A stretch of 64,000 nt of DNA, taken from the NCBI RefSeq assembly GCF_052065355.1, contig NZ_JBQHUF010000002.1, positions 1 through 64,000 of the forward strand, in the 5' to 3' direction. Below the pieces are notes generated by a model. The model was not told the DNA's origin. It did not search any database and saw only the letters and a list, made by a program, of their open reading frames with translations. Shown piece by piece: positions 1 through 8,923 of this stretch. The translations under genes were made by a program, and so were the position numbers. This DNA is from Flavonifractor sp052065355. GTDB lineage: Bacteria; Bacillota; Clostridia; Oscillospirales; Oscillospiraceae. Numbering within the stretch: position 1 is the stretch's first letter; each line of letters starts with the position of its first letter.

Positions 1-86
1 GCTCCGCTGGCATATAGCAGGCTCTCCGTCAAGGTCGTCTTTCCAGCGTCTACATGGGCAAGAATTCCAATATTGATTATTTTCAT
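1..86 (-). CDS. tet(W): Tet(W)-type ribosomal protection protein, 5' end only
   Basis: The first 28 codons read MKIINIGILAHVDAGKTTLT and continue ESLLYASG, which is the start of Tet(W), including the P-loop AHVDAGKTT of translational GTPases. The family removes tetracycline from the ribosomal A site in the cytoplasm. The gene runs off the left edge of the window, so the rest cannot be judged. The start is set by the ribosome binding site GGGAGG at 95-100. It is preceded by a complete tet-type attenuator leader. Low GC in the leader against the GC-rich neighbour indicates acquisition by transfer. Tet(W) is favoured over Tet(M)/Tet(O) by ILAH and YASG, but the short fragment limits certainty. 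Confidence 0.85.
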   Translation of the reverse strand, partial: MKIINIGILAHVDAGKTTLTESLLYASG

Positions 87-120
87 GTGATTGTCCTCCC
101 TTTACTGCCCCAAAGGGCAT

Positions 121-160
121 AAAAATCCCCAGCAGTAAAATACTTTTACCACTGGGGATT
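121..160 (-). terminator. tet(W) transcription attenuator
   Basis: Two arms, 124-140 and 144-160, pair over 17 positions (two of them G-U in RNA) around a 3-base loop, followed on the minus strand by a U tract directly before the tet ribosome binding site. This matches the attenuator in front of tet(M)-class genes. Confidence 0.8.
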
Positions 161-190
161 ATAAGTTGCGGACATACACATATACAGCAT
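146..190 (-). CDS. tet leader peptide, 14 residues
   Basis: A short open frame MLYMCMSATYNPQW lies between the promoter and tet(W), just like the leader peptide before tet(M) in Tn916. Its 3' end overlaps the upstream arm of the attenuator stem. In the Tn916 model, ribosome behaviour in the leader under tetracycline decides whether the terminator forms. The peptide function is inferred from that precedent. Confidence 0.7.
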   Translation of the reverse strand: MLYMCMSATYNPQW

Positions 191-262
191 ACACCTGTTT
201 GTGATTGCTGTTTTTGGGGATATGTCAAAATTGATAAGGCAAAAGTATTCTTAAATTGGGTA

Positions 263-291
263 CAAAAAACTAAGCCCCTACAAAAGGAGCT
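263..291 (-). terminator. upstream leader terminator
   Basis: The arms AGCTCCT (285-291) and AGGGGCT (273-279) form a short stem followed by TTAGTTTTTT on the minus strand. It lies between perfect 12-base inverted repeats (GTATTCTTAAAT at 245-256, ATTTAAGAATAC at 330-341), which would give an alternative fold. Comparable repeats occur in the Tn916 tet(M) leader. Confidence 0.55.
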
Positions 292-327
292 ATCATAATC
301 CTTTGTTCCCACTATTTGATTATAGTT

Positions 328-351
328 TTATTTAAGAATACCTTGCCGCAT
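328..351 (-). CDS. tet leader micro-ORF MRQGILK
   Basis: ATG through TAA encodes MRQGILK, preceded by AAAGGAG. The same seven-residue frame occurs in Tn916-type tet leaders as I recall them. Its coding bases contain one arm of the 12-base inverted repeat, so its translation could affect the leader fold. Confidence 0.5.
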   Translation of the reverse strand: MRQGILK

Positions 352-379
352 ATTTTTTACTCCTTTTCTGGATTAAATC

Positions 380-408
380 ATTGTATCACATCAGTTTTAG
401 GAAAGCAA
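380..408 (-). promoter_or_regulatory. tet(W) promoter
   Basis: A -35 box TTGCTT (403-408) and a -10 box TACAAT (380-385) on the minus strand are separated by exactly 17 bases, placing the transcript start just before MRQGILK. Confidence 0.6.
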
Positions 409-411
409 GTA

Positions 412-735
412 CCTAAAAGAAATTTTTCTTCCCCTTATATGTAACAATCATACCGGCTTCCTAGCGTTCAGAATGTTTTCTGCTGTCTGCTGTGGTGTTT
501 GGTTGGAATTGTCCAACCAAAAGCCGATCCGTGGTGTTGTCTGCATTTTACTAAATACAAATTCAATGTATACAGAAAGATATAAGGAGTGGGAGGGATT
601 CCGCCGTAGTTGGCATTGTAGGAAAATCCAAAAGTTTAGATTTTCCCACAATGCTTATCTTTTGGTCTTTGGTTCGGAATAGTGTAGTGCTGGCGGTCTA
701 TCTCTTGTTTTCGGTTGCTTGCTTCCTTACCGTAC
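412..735. other. AT-rich element border between tet(W) leader and glycosidase
   Basis: This roughly 320-base stretch belongs by composition to the tet-bearing element. A minus-strand frame at 448-651 ends with GFWLDNSNQTPQQTAENILN, which vaguely resembles the C-terminus of small P-loop kinases. It could be the tail of a broken gene, but I cannot assign it. No integrase, transposase or clear terminal repeat was recognised. The switch to GC-rich glycosidase sequence occurs near 736-760. Confidence 0.4.
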
Positions 736-3700
736 ATGAGCATTGTTTCCGGAAATGAAACCACCGCCGGCGCCCACGACATCTATATCGAGTCCCAGGT
801 GGAAGACGTGTACCAGACGGGGAAAGAGGGCTATGTCCTGGTCACGGATGAGAGCGGACTGAAGATCTACAGCTCCACCTATACCGGCTGCCTCTACGGC
901 ACCATCTCCGCCGAGCAGATGCTCTGGCTGGCGGAAGACAATCTGTCTGTTCCCATGGGCGTGATCCGCGATTTTCCCGCCTATGAAGTGCGGGGCGCCT
1001 TCCTGGACATCGCCCGTACGGACTACCGTCTGGATCTGCTGTACGATTACAGCGAGATCATGCTGTGGTATAAGATGAATGAGCTCCATGCCCATCTGGC
1101 GGACAACCGCTCCGTCAAAGACGGCAATGCCAACAGCCATCCTGAGGATTACGAGGGCTTCCACCGCCTGGAGAGCAAGGAGTTCCCCAGCCTGAAGCCT
1201 GAGACCAAGAAATCCGCGTCTATCGATCAAACCGCCACGGAGTATTTTGAGCAGGTCTATGAAGTGCCCTACTACACCCAGGAGGAGTGGAAGGACTTCC
1301 AGAAGCACAGCGAGGACCTGGGCGTTTACGTCCTCAACGAGCTGGACATGCCCGGCCATTCTCTGGCCTATAACCGGTATGCGGAGGAGAATCCCGACAA
1401 CATCGACTGGCTGGAGGGCGGGACCGGCAACGCCACGGAGAAAGAGCTGCTGGATCTGATCGGCCCCAATGCCGAGCGTGCCCTGAAGTTTGCCCAGACG
1501 CTGTGGGATGAATACACCAGGGGCGACGATCCGGTGTTCCAGGGCGATATCGTCCACATCGGCGCCGATGAGTATTGGGACAGAGACGCGCAGGGCAAGA
1601 CGGCCGAGGCCTTTGTCAACTTTGCCGAGACCATCCGCAAGACTGTGGCGGACAACGGAAAGAGCGACAAGGTGCGCATCTGGGCCTCCTTCGGCCGCAT
1701 GCAGATCCCTGCGGAGACCCTGGCGGAGCTGGCGCCCTACTATCAGATCGATATGTGGAGCACCGGCAACGACGACCCTGTGGCTCGTTCCGCCCAGGGC
1801 TTTGAGATCGTCAACTGTGTGGACGCCTATATGTACGGCAATCCCGGCCGTGACCGCCGCGATATCGTGAACGCGGAATACGTATACGACAACTGGGATC
1901 CCACCGTTTTCGGCGGAAGCAGCAACCTGATGGTAGGCGATCCCAACCTGCTGGGCGGCAAGACGGCCCTCTGGGGCGACGAAAGCCAGGAGGGCATGAT
2001 CGAGCTGGATATTCACCAGCGCATCATGCGCGCCATCCCGGTTACCAGTGAGAAGACCTGGGGCGGAACCGCGGAGGACGAGTCCTTCACCGAGTTTGAG
2101 CTGCGGGCCAATGAACTGGCCGAGGGTCCCGGCACCCAGATCGCCATGGATACCGAGAGCAAGAGCGCTCTGGTGGCCCACTACGACTTTTCCAACGTCT
2201 CCGAGGACGGCGGGACGGTCTACGACATCAGCGGCAATGGCTATGACGCTGCTCTTATCGGCGGCACCGTGGCGGACGGCTGGCTGACCTTCAGCGGCAG
2301 CGATCTGATGGAGACCCCCCTCAAGACCATCCCCTATCCCTTTACCCTGTCTTTTGATGTCAAGCTGACTCAGGCGGACATTGACGCCAATGCCGCCACC
2401 TACGGCGATGGTGACGCAACCAACGACGCCAACCTGTTTTCCGGCTATGACGGACGGCTCCAGCCCGCCGGATACAACGGGAACCTGAGCGGCGACGTGA
2501 ATTACTTCACCCGCGACTTCAAATATCAGCTCCCCGCCGACCAGGAGGTCAATATCACGCTGGTTGGCACCATGCACGGCACAAAGCTGTATGTGGACGG
2601 CAAGCTGGAGACCTTCGTCTCCCAGAAGCAGTCCAACCAGGCTTCTTATCCGCCCAACAGCATGCAGAACGTGTTCTCCTCTTTCGTCCTCCCGCTGGAG
2701 CAGATCGGCGAGAACCTGCATGGCAGCCTGGCGGACATCCGGGTCTACAACAAGGCGCTCTCCGCGGAAGAGATAGCCGCTGAAGCCGGTCTGGCCGAGG
2801 GAGACGCGCTGGTCAACGTGGCCCAGGGCAACGGTGCCACCAGCTATCAGGGCGTGGCGCAGGACGGTCCTGACAACCGGCTCTACTATGCGGCCAAGGC
2901 TGTGGACGGCGACGGCTTCGACTTTACCAATCCCGCAGACGAGGGCGATAACAACAAGAACTCCGAGCTCAACTCCTGCTGGTATGGCTTCAAGGCGGAC
3001 AGCTACCTCATTGTGGACCTGGGTCAGGAGCGCCGGGTGGACCAGGTGCTCATTCAGTGGAAGGGCAGCAACTATGCCCAGAAGTACCAGATCCAAACCT
3101 CCCTGGACGGCGAGAACTGGGATGAGGTCTACAACGGCACCGATGCTGACCGGGACGAAAACGGCGTGAGCCATGGGGCCTTTGACCAGCCGGTCTCCGC
3201 CCGGTACGTAAAATTCCAGGGTGTGCAGTTCAAAGGCAGCCGCTATGACATACAGGAGTTCCTGGTCTGCCAGCAGGTGGACAAGACGGAGCTGACCCAG
3301 CTGCTGCCGGATGCGGAAGAGGCAGCTGCTGAGCGCGGTCTGGGTCCCGACTCCACCGGCGACGACAAGGCGGCCTATGACGCCCTCGTCTTTGCCCGCG
3401 CTATGGCGGACAGCCCGCTGGCAACCTATGAGGACGTGCAGAACGCCATTGAAGGCCTGGACAGCCTGGGCGTGGAGAGCAGCAACTCCGGCCTGCAGTA
3501 CATTTCCGTCAACGGCAAGACCATCACAGGCTTCCTGCCTGAGGAAACGGAATACACCTTTACCATCATGCCTCCTGAAACGGATCGCGTCCCCGAGGTG
3601 GAGGCCGTGCCCAACCGCCGGGATGCCAAGGTGGACGTGTCCGGACTGGGCGAGCTCCCCTGCCAGGTGACCATTACCGTGACCGCGCCTGACGGCGTGT

Positions 3701-5913
3701 CCCAGACTGTGTATACCCTGACCCTGGAAAAGGGACAGTACCGCACGGTGGGCTATTGCTTCGGGACCTATGGCGATGATAACGCCTTCTGGGATGTGGA
3801 TCCCACAAAGCTGACCCATCTTGTCTATGCCTTTGGTCAGATCTACCATGATGAGAAGGTGAACGGCGACTACCGGCCCGGCGGGACGGTGGTACCAGAG
3901 GATCAGCCTGAGCTGCTGGGTACGCTGGCGCTGTCCGACGCTGTGCGCAGTGACCTGTCCCACATGGCAGAGCTGAAGGAGCAGAACCCGGAGCTCAAGA
4001 TCATGCTCTCTGTGGGCGGCGGAACCTGCCCCGGCTGGGCGGACGCCACCGTGGATGCCGACGCGCGGGCAAAGCTGATCGCTTCCTGTGTGGCGGCCGT
4101 TGAAGAGTTCCAGCTGGACGGCATCGATCTGGACTGGGAGTTCCCGGGTCACGGAAACGCCATCAACCACAATCCCAACGATAAGGCAAACTTTGAGGCT
4201 CTGATCCGTGAAATGCGCGCCGCCCTGGGCGAGGACAAGATCCTGACCATTGCGGCGTCCTCCAAGGACTTCTATCTTACCACCTGCTGCGACCTGCCCT
4301 CCGTCATCGACGAGCTGGACTTTGTCAACGTCATGAGCTATACCATGACCACTTATCCCAACTGCTACCACAATTCCGCCCTCTATCCCTCCGAAAAGTT
4401 CCCCGCAGTGAATGTCCCCCTGGAGAGCTGCGACCAGGTCATGCGGTACTATACCGATGCCGGGATCGCGCCGGAAAAGCTGAATGTGGGCACTGCCTTC
4501 TTCAGCAAGATCCCTCCCGTGGCCGGAAATAAGCTGAATGTGGAAACCCTCAAGGCGGAGCTTGGGATCAGCGGGATCACGATGAACTACCAGCAGCTGC
4601 TGGAGAAGGTGCTGAATAATCCGGATACCAAGTTTGTACGGCAGTGGGACGAGGCAGCCAAGGTCCCGTATATGACCTATCCCGACAGCAACGGCGTGCC
4701 TCAGTTCGCCATCACCTATGAGGACCCGGAATCCCTGACCTATAAGGCTCAGTTCATCCAGCAGAACCAGTACGGCGGTGCTGTGATCTGGCAGCTGCGT
4801 CAGGACTACGACTACATCCTCCAGACTGCGCTGAGCGATGCGCTGAACGGAAAAGAGGACGTCACCGTCACCTTTGATTCCCAGGGCGGTAGCCCCGTGG
4901 GCGCCATCCATGCCAAGAAGGGCAGCACCATCCTCAAGCCGGAGGATCCCACCCGCAGCGGCTATTCCTTTGCCGGCTGGTACCGCGATGCTCAGTACAC
5001 CAGCCAGTGGGACTTCCAGAATGACGTGGTGGAAGGCGACATGACGCTCTATGCCAAGTGGCAGGCAAACGGTTCCGGCTCCGGCTCCGGTTCGGTCTCC
5101 TCCTACGTAATCACGGTGGAAAAAGCGGACAACGGCGCGGTGAGTGCCAGCCAGACCCGCGCCACCAAGGGGACCACCGTCACCCTGACCGTGAAGCCTG
5201 ACGCGGGCTATGTACTGAAGACCCTTGCCGCAACAGACAAAAACGGCGGCGAAGTCAAGCTGACCCGTAAAGACGACAGCCGTTATACCTTCGTCATGCC
5301 TGCTTCCAATGTGACCGTAACAGCCACTTTCGCCAAGGACGATAGGCCCGTGGACACCGGCCTGCCGTTTGTCGATGTGGATACCGGCGACTGGTTCTAC
5401 GAGGCGGTAAAGCACGCCTATGACAGTGGCTTGATGGAGGGCACCAGCGACACCGTCTTTGCTCCCGGCATGACCACCAACCGGGCCATGGTCGTCACTC
5501 TCCTGTGGCGGCTGGAGGGAAGTCCCGCGGCAAAGAATGCCGCCGGCTTCGACGATGTGGCAGACGGCGCTTGGTACACTGAGGCGGTGCGCTGGGCAGC
5601 TGCCGAGGGCATTGTCAAGGGCTACAGCGACACCATGTTTGCGCCCAACGATACGGTGACCCGTGAGCAGTTGGCCACGATCCTGTACCGCTATGCGGCG
5701 TACAAGGGCTATGATGTGTCTGAGGAGGGCGATCTGACCGCCTTTGTGGACGGAGAAAAGACCTCTTCCTGGGCGGCTGAGGCTGCCGAATGGGCAGTGG
5801 GCGCCGGCCTGCTGTCCGGCAAGGGCGGCAACGTGCTGGATCCCACCGGCACAGCCACCCGGGCGGAAGTGGCCCAGCTCTTCCTGAACTTCTCCCAAAG
5901 CATGGGTAAATAA
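736..5913 (+). CDS. GH20/GH18 surface glycosidase with SLH domains, N-terminally truncated
   Basis: The frame opens inside a GH20-type N-terminal subdomain and has no signal peptide, although it ends in three SLH repeats (roughly residues 1535-1725) that should anchor an exported protein. Order of domains: GH20 beta-hexosaminidase catalytic domain (HIGADEY acid near residue 275), LamG-like lectin domain (about 475-690), CBM32/F5-8 type C domain (about 700-840), a helical FIVAR-like segment, GH18 barrel (about 1000-1370, signature DGIDLDWE near 1129), an InlB-type repeat, a GSGSGSGS linker, a second repeat domain, then SLH. It should release N-acetylhexosamines from mucin glycans or chitin-like polymers. 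ATG 736 is the first ATG; TTG 715 is also in frame, and the frame is open only back to 688. Loss of the export signal probably makes it a pseudogene or a cytosolic relic. Confidence 0.85.
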   Translation: MSIVSGNETTAGAHDIYIESQVEDVYQTGKEGYVLVTDESGLKIYSSTYTGCLYGTISAEQMLWLAEDNLSVPMGVIRDFPAYEVRGAFLDIARTDYRLDLLYDYSEIMLWYKMNELHAHLADNRSVKDGNANSHPEDYEGFHRLESKEFPSLKPETKKSASIDQTATEYFEQVYEVPYYTQEEWKDFQKHSEDLGVYVLNELDMPGHSLAYNRYAEENPDNIDWLEGGTGNATEKELLDLIGPNAERALKFAQTLWDEYTRGDDPVFQGDIVHIGADEYWDRDAQGKTAEAFVNFAETIRKTVADNGKSDKVRIWASFGRMQIPAETLAELAPYYQIDMWSTGNDDPVARSAQGFEIVNCVDAYMYGNPGRDRRDIVNAEYVYDNWDPTVFGGSSNLMVGDPNLLGGKTALWGDESQEGMIELDIHQRIMRAIPVTSEKTWGGTAEDESFTEFELRANELAEGPGTQIAMDTESKSALVAHYDFSNVSEDGGTVYDISGNGYDAALIGGTVADGWLTFSGSDLMETPLKTIPYPFTLSFDVKLTQADIDANAATYGDGDATNDANLFSGYDGRLQPAGYNGNLSGDVNYFTRDFKYQLPADQEVNITLVGTMHGTKLYVDGKLETFVSQKQSNQASYPPNSMQNVFSSFVLPLEQIGENLHGSLADIRVYNKALSAEEIAAEAGLAEGDALVNVAQGNGATSYQGVAQDGPDNRLYYAAKAVDGDGFDFTNPADEGDNNKNSELNSCWYGFKADSYLIVDLGQERRVDQVLIQWKGSNYAQKYQIQTSLDGENWDEVYNGTDADRDENGVSHGAFDQPVSARYVKFQGVQFKGSRYDIQEFLVCQQVDKTELTQLLPDAEEAAAERGLGPDSTGDDKAAYDALVFARAMADSPLATYEDVQNAIEGLDSLGVESSNSGLQYISVNGKTITGFLPEETEYTFTIMPPETDRVPEVEAVPNRRDAKVDVSGLGELPCQVTITVTAPDGVSQTVYTLTLEKGQYRTVGYCFGTYGDDNAFWDVDPTKLTHLVYAFGQIYHDEKVNGDYRPGGTVVPEDQPELLGTLALSDAVRSDLSHMAELKEQNPELKIMLSVGGGTCPGWADATVDADARAKLIASCVAAVEEFQLDGIDLDWEFPGHGNAINHNPNDKANFEALIREMRAALGEDKILTIAASSKDFYLTTCCDLPSVIDELDFVNVMSYTMTTYPNCYHNSALYPSEKFPAVNVPLESCDQVMRYYTDAGIAPEKLNVGTAFFSKIPPVAGNKLNVETLKAELGISGITMNYQQLLEKVLNNPDTKFVRQWDEAAKVPYMTYPDSNGVPQFAITYEDPESLTYKAQFIQQNQYGGAVIWQLRQDYDYILQTALSDALNGKEDVTVTFDSQGGSPVGAIHAKKGSTILKPEDPTRSGYSFAGWYRDAQYTSQWDFQNDVVEGDMTLYAKWQANGSGSGSGSVSSYVITVEKADNGAVSASQTRATKGTTVTLTVKPDAGYVLKTLAATDKNGGEVKLTRKDDSRYTFVMPASNVTVTATFAKDDRPVDTGLPFVDVDTGDWFYEAVKHAYDSGLMEGTSDTVFAPGMTTNRAMVVTLLWRLEGSPAAKNAAGFDDVADGAWYTEAVRWAAAEGIVKGYSDTMFAPNDTVTREQLATILYRYAAYKGYDVSEEGDLTAFVDGEKTSSWAAEAAEWAVGAGLLSGKGGNVLDPTGTATRAEVAQLFLNFSQSMGK

Positions 5914-5919
5914 ATTTGA

Positions 5920-5991
<72 letters not shown>

Positions 5992-6082
5992 TCTGTAATG
6001 CCCGCGTTTCTCTGGAATTGTGGTTGAGATGGGTTTATGGTAAAATATAAAATCATTTCCAAAAGGTAAGGTGGTCAAAGCC

Positions 6083-6766
6083 ATGAAACGCAGTGAGATC
6101 AATGCCGCTTTGAAAGAAATGGAGCAGATGGTGAAGAAATACCACTTTGCCCTGCCGCCCTTTTGCAGCTTTACGCCGGAGCAGTGGCAGGAAAAGGGGC
6201 ACGATTACGACGAGCTCCGGGACAACATGCTGGGTTGGGATATCACCGACTACGGCATGGGCAACTTTGATAAAATGGGATTTTCCCTTATCACCATCCG
6301 CAACGGCAATCTGAAGCTGGACAAGTATACCAAGACCTACGCGGAGAAGCTGCTGTATCTGAAGGAGGGCCAGTACTCTCCCATGCACTTCCACTGGTCC
6401 AAAATGGAGGATATCATCAACCGCGGAGGCGGCAACGTGCTGATCCGGGTATATCGTTCCACCCCTGAGGAGGACCTGGATCGGGAATCCGAGGTCCATG
6501 TCCACGTGGACGGCCGGGAAATGGTGGTACCTGCGGGCAGTCAGGTGCGGCTGACGCCCGGGGAGAGCATCACCATTTACCCCTACCTATACCATGACTT
6601 TGAGGTGGAGCCTGGCTCCGGGCCTGTTCTGCTGGGTGAAGTGAGCCAGTGCAACGACGACAATACGGACAACCGCTTTTATGAGACGCTGGGACGATTC
6701 CCCACCATTGAGGAGGACGAGCCGCCCTATCGTCTGCTGTGCAACGAATACCCCAGCGCCGAGTAA
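6083..6766 (+). CDS. D-lyxose/D-mannose-type sugar isomerase
   Basis: This 227-residue single-domain cupin matches the D-lyxose ketol-isomerase family (about 225-230 residues), metal-dependent cytoplasmic enzymes interconverting lyxose with xylulose or mannose with fructose. Visible metal-site features are HFHWSKMED near residue 103 and the later YHDFE histidine. ATG 6083 is chosen because AGGTGG lies 8 bases upstream; GTG 6071 is less likely. It stands alone between the glycosidase hairpin and a long noncoding gap, so it has no operon partner to define its substrate. The family call is firm, the substrate is inferred. Confidence 0.85.
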   Translation: MKRSEINAALKEMEQMVKKYHFALPPFCSFTPEQWQEKGHDYDELRDNMLGWDITDYGMGNFDKMGFSLITIRNGNLKLDKYTKTYAEKLLYLKEGQYSPMHFHWSKMEDIINRGGGNVLIRVYRSTPEEDLDRESEVHVHVDGREMVVPAGSQVRLTPGESITIYPYLYHDFEVEPGSGPVLLGEVSQCNDDNTDNRFYETLGRFPTIEEDEPPYRLLCNEYPSAE

Positions 6767-7120
6767 GGGGAGAGGGCCAGCGGCTCAAGGAAAGCCGGTA
6801 CCGGCAAAAAGACGGCAAATTTGGTACAGCGTGCACAAACACAAATATGCCATAGATCAGAGCAGAAATCCAATAACTGAGAATCGGCTCCGGCTATGTA
6901 GTGCATGCACGGCCCTGTCTCCGGGCTGGACACACAGCCCTGCTGTTAAAGCCGGAATCCAACCATCCCCAGGTCAGCTTACCAAAAAGAACTCTTTTTG
7001 GAGATTCTTTTAAAGCCATAAGATACCACACTTGCTTGTTGCATAAAATGCTGGATAAAAATTCTTTTTTACCGAATACGGCCGCTGTGCTTAAAATCCA
7101 AATAGAAGGTCCAAAAGAGT

Positions 7121-7160
7121 CCTCGCCAACGGCGTGATGCCGATGGCGAGGGCTTTTTTA
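7121..7160 (+). terminator. Rho-independent terminator
   Basis: CCTCGCCA (7121) pairs with TGGCGAGG (7144-7151), with an inner GGC/GCC pairing, followed by GCTTTTTT. It lies 350 bases after the sugar isomerase with no other gene between, so it may end that transcript or an unrecognised RNA. Confidence 0.7.
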
Positions 7161-7504
7161 CCCCGGTGAGAGAAGAATGCCGGTTTTAGGGCTTCCGCTT
7201 AAAAATTGCCATGCTTGGCAAAATGAGTTGCAATGTGTTCCGTTGTACTGCTGTTTTATCACAGTAAAGAGGTATAGAAAATATTTTTTGGGCGAAACAG
7301 ATACTGATATTGATCTGACTGCTCTTTTCCGGAGGGTGTCTGCAGTCCCGCCCAATGATTGGAATGCCTTCCGAGCACCGGGGAGTTTCCGGCTTGTCAG
7401 CCTGTCTGCAATCGGGAAAATTTCCGAAATAAACCATACAATTATTTTCACTCAAAAGTGAATTGCGCAGCGGTTTTTCCAAGCGTACAAGGGGGCTTTT
7501 GATG

Positions 7505-7554
7505 TTGATAAATTATGAACTGAGTATTGACAAACTATGAACGTCTGTTATTAT
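7505..7554 (+). promoter_or_regulatory. promoter with 22-base direct repeat before ABC operon
   Basis: TTGATAAATTATGAAC (7505-7520) recurs as TTGACAAACTATGAAC (7527-7542), offset by 22 bases, two helical turns. The second copy contains the -35 box TTGACA (7527-7532); -10 TATTAT follows at 7549-7554 after 16 bases. A regulator binding both copies would cover the -35 region; this is inference. Confidence 0.5.
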
Positions 7555-7599
7555 TAAACATATAGCCTTGGCAAGCTTTGCCGAAAATTGGAGGTATGT

Positions 7600-8835
7600 A
7601 TGAAAAAAGCAGTTAGTTTCTTGCTGTCAGTAGCCATGCTGCTGGCCCTGGCCGCCTGCGGAAACGGTGGCAATCCTTCCGGCGCACAGAACAGTGCAGC
7701 TCCTTCCGGCTCTGAGGGCGACGACACGTTCAAGATCGGCATTGTTACCGGTACCGTCTCTCAGTCTGAGGACGACCGCCGCGGCGCCGAGGCCTTCCAG
7801 GCCATGTACGGCGAGGACCGCGTGGTCCTGGCTACCTATCCCGATAACTTCACCGACGAGGTGGAGACCACCATTCAGAAGATCGCCGGTCTGGCCGACG
7901 ACCCCGACATGAAGGCCATCATTGTCAACCAGGCTGTTCCTGGCACCACTGAGGCTTTCCGTCAGATCAAGGAGCGCCGCCCCGACATCATCTGCATCGC
8001 CGGTGAGTCCCACGAGGACCTGCCCGAGATCGGCTCCGCTGCCGACCTGGTTTGTAACAACGACTTCGTGGCCCGCGGCTACCTGATCATCCGCACCGCT
8101 CACGAGCTGGGCTGCACCGACTTCGTGCACATCTCCTTCCCCCGCCACATGGCTTATGAGACCATGAGCCGCCGCGTGGCCGTCATGCAGAAGGCCTGCG
8201 AGGAGTTCGGCATGGAGTTCCATCAGGAGACCGCTCCCGATCCCACCTCTGACGTTGGCGTGGCCGGCGCTCAGGCTTACATCCTGGAGAAGGTGCCCGA
8301 GTGGGTTCAGAAGTACGGCACGCAGACCGCTTACTTCTGCACCAACGACGCTCACACCGAGCCCCTGCTGAAGCAGCTGTTCGAGTACGGCGGCTACTTC
8401 ATCGAGGCTGACCTGCCCTCTCCTCTGATGGGCTATCCCGGTGCTCTGGGTCTGGACCTGACCGAGGAGGCCGGCGACTTTGAGAAGATCCTGGCTAAGG
8501 TTGAGAGCGCTGTTGTCGAGGCTGGCGGCGCCGGCCGGTTCGGCACCTGGGCTTACTCCTATGGCTACACCACTTCCGCTGGTCTGGCTCAGCACGCCAT
8601 GAACGTCATCAACGGCGAGAGCGACCTGACCGATATGGACGACATCGCGAAGGCTTACGAGGTGTTCTCTCCCGGTGCTGAGTGGAACGGCTCCGGCTAC
8701 ACCAACGCCACCACCGGCGTGAAGTCCGAGAACATCTTCCTGGTGTATCAGGATACTTATATCATGGGCGATCCCGGCTACTACATGGGCTCCACCGACG
8801 TGGAAGTGCCCGAGGAGTACTTCACCACCGCCTAA
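7600..8835 (+). CDS. DUF3798-type ABC substrate-binding lipoprotein
   Basis: A 411-residue exported lipoprotein. It starts MKKAVSFLLSVAMLLALAAC with the lipobox Cys at residue 20, then a Gly/Ser-rich linker, then a two-lobe periplasmic-binding fold with FKIGIVTGTVSQSEDDRRGAE at its start, which I recognise as the DUF3798 (PF12683) family. ATG 7600 follows GGAGG by 5 bases; the in-frame TTG 7588 lies before that site. It begins a five-gene importer operon. The binding protein is followed by a large inverted repeat, which typically lets it be made in excess of the transporter. The ligand is unknown; sugar- or nucleoside-like compounds are suggested only by the CUT2-type ATPase and permeases downstream. 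Confidence 0.8.
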   Translation: MKKAVSFLLSVAMLLALAACGNGGNPSGAQNSAAPSGSEGDDTFKIGIVTGTVSQSEDDRRGAEAFQAMYGEDRVVLATYPDNFTDEVETTIQKIAGLADDPDMKAIIVNQAVPGTTEAFRQIKERRPDIICIAGESHEDLPEIGSAADLVCNNDFVARGYLIIRTAHELGCTDFVHISFPRHMAYETMSRRVAVMQKACEEFGMEFHQETAPDPTSDVGVAGAQAYILEKVPEWVQKYGTQTAYFCTNDAHTEPLLKQLFEYGGYFIEADLPSPLMGYPGALGLDLTEEAGDFEKILAKVESAVVEAGGAGRFGTWAYSYGYTTSAGLAQHAMNVINGESDLTDMDDIAKAYEVFSPGAEWNGSGYTNATTGVKSENIFLVYQDTYIMGDPGYYMGSTDVEVPEEYFTTA

Positions 8836-8858
8836 TCTATTTCTCCAATGGTTCATTC

Positions 8859-8894
8859 AAACAGCAGGGGGAGGAATTCTTCCCCCTGCTGTTT
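8859..8894 (+). terminator. intercistronic hairpin
   Basis: AAACAGCAGGGGGA and TCCCCCTGCTGTTT form a near-perfect stem centred on GAATTC between the binding protein and ATPase genes. Only a short T run follows, so partial termination or mRNA 3' protection is likelier than a full stop. Confidence 0.65.
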
Positions 8895-8923
8895 TCAAAG
8901 CATGAGAGGAGTAGAAGAACACT

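Larger units (their letters stand above)
6767..7599. other. 833-base noncoding gap
   Basis: No convincing gene is seen; small open frames here lack ribosome binding sites and family resemblance. It contains a perfect short hairpin at 6982-7001 (CCAAAAAG arms), a strong terminator at 7121-7159, a small palindrome TTGCCA-tgct-TGGCAA at 7206-7221 and the promoter of the following ABC operon. Confidence 0.5.

Noticed and set aside
448..651. 67-residue minus-strand frame between tet(W) and the glycosidase as an intact gene
   Set aside because: Its start is arbitrary and only the last 20 residues look protein-like; at most it is a gene remnant and is noted in the border region entry.
7177..7461. 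94-residue open frames on both strands upstream of the ABC operon
   Set aside because: No ribosome binding site, family resemblance or conserved context, and overlapping frames on both strands are of similar length.
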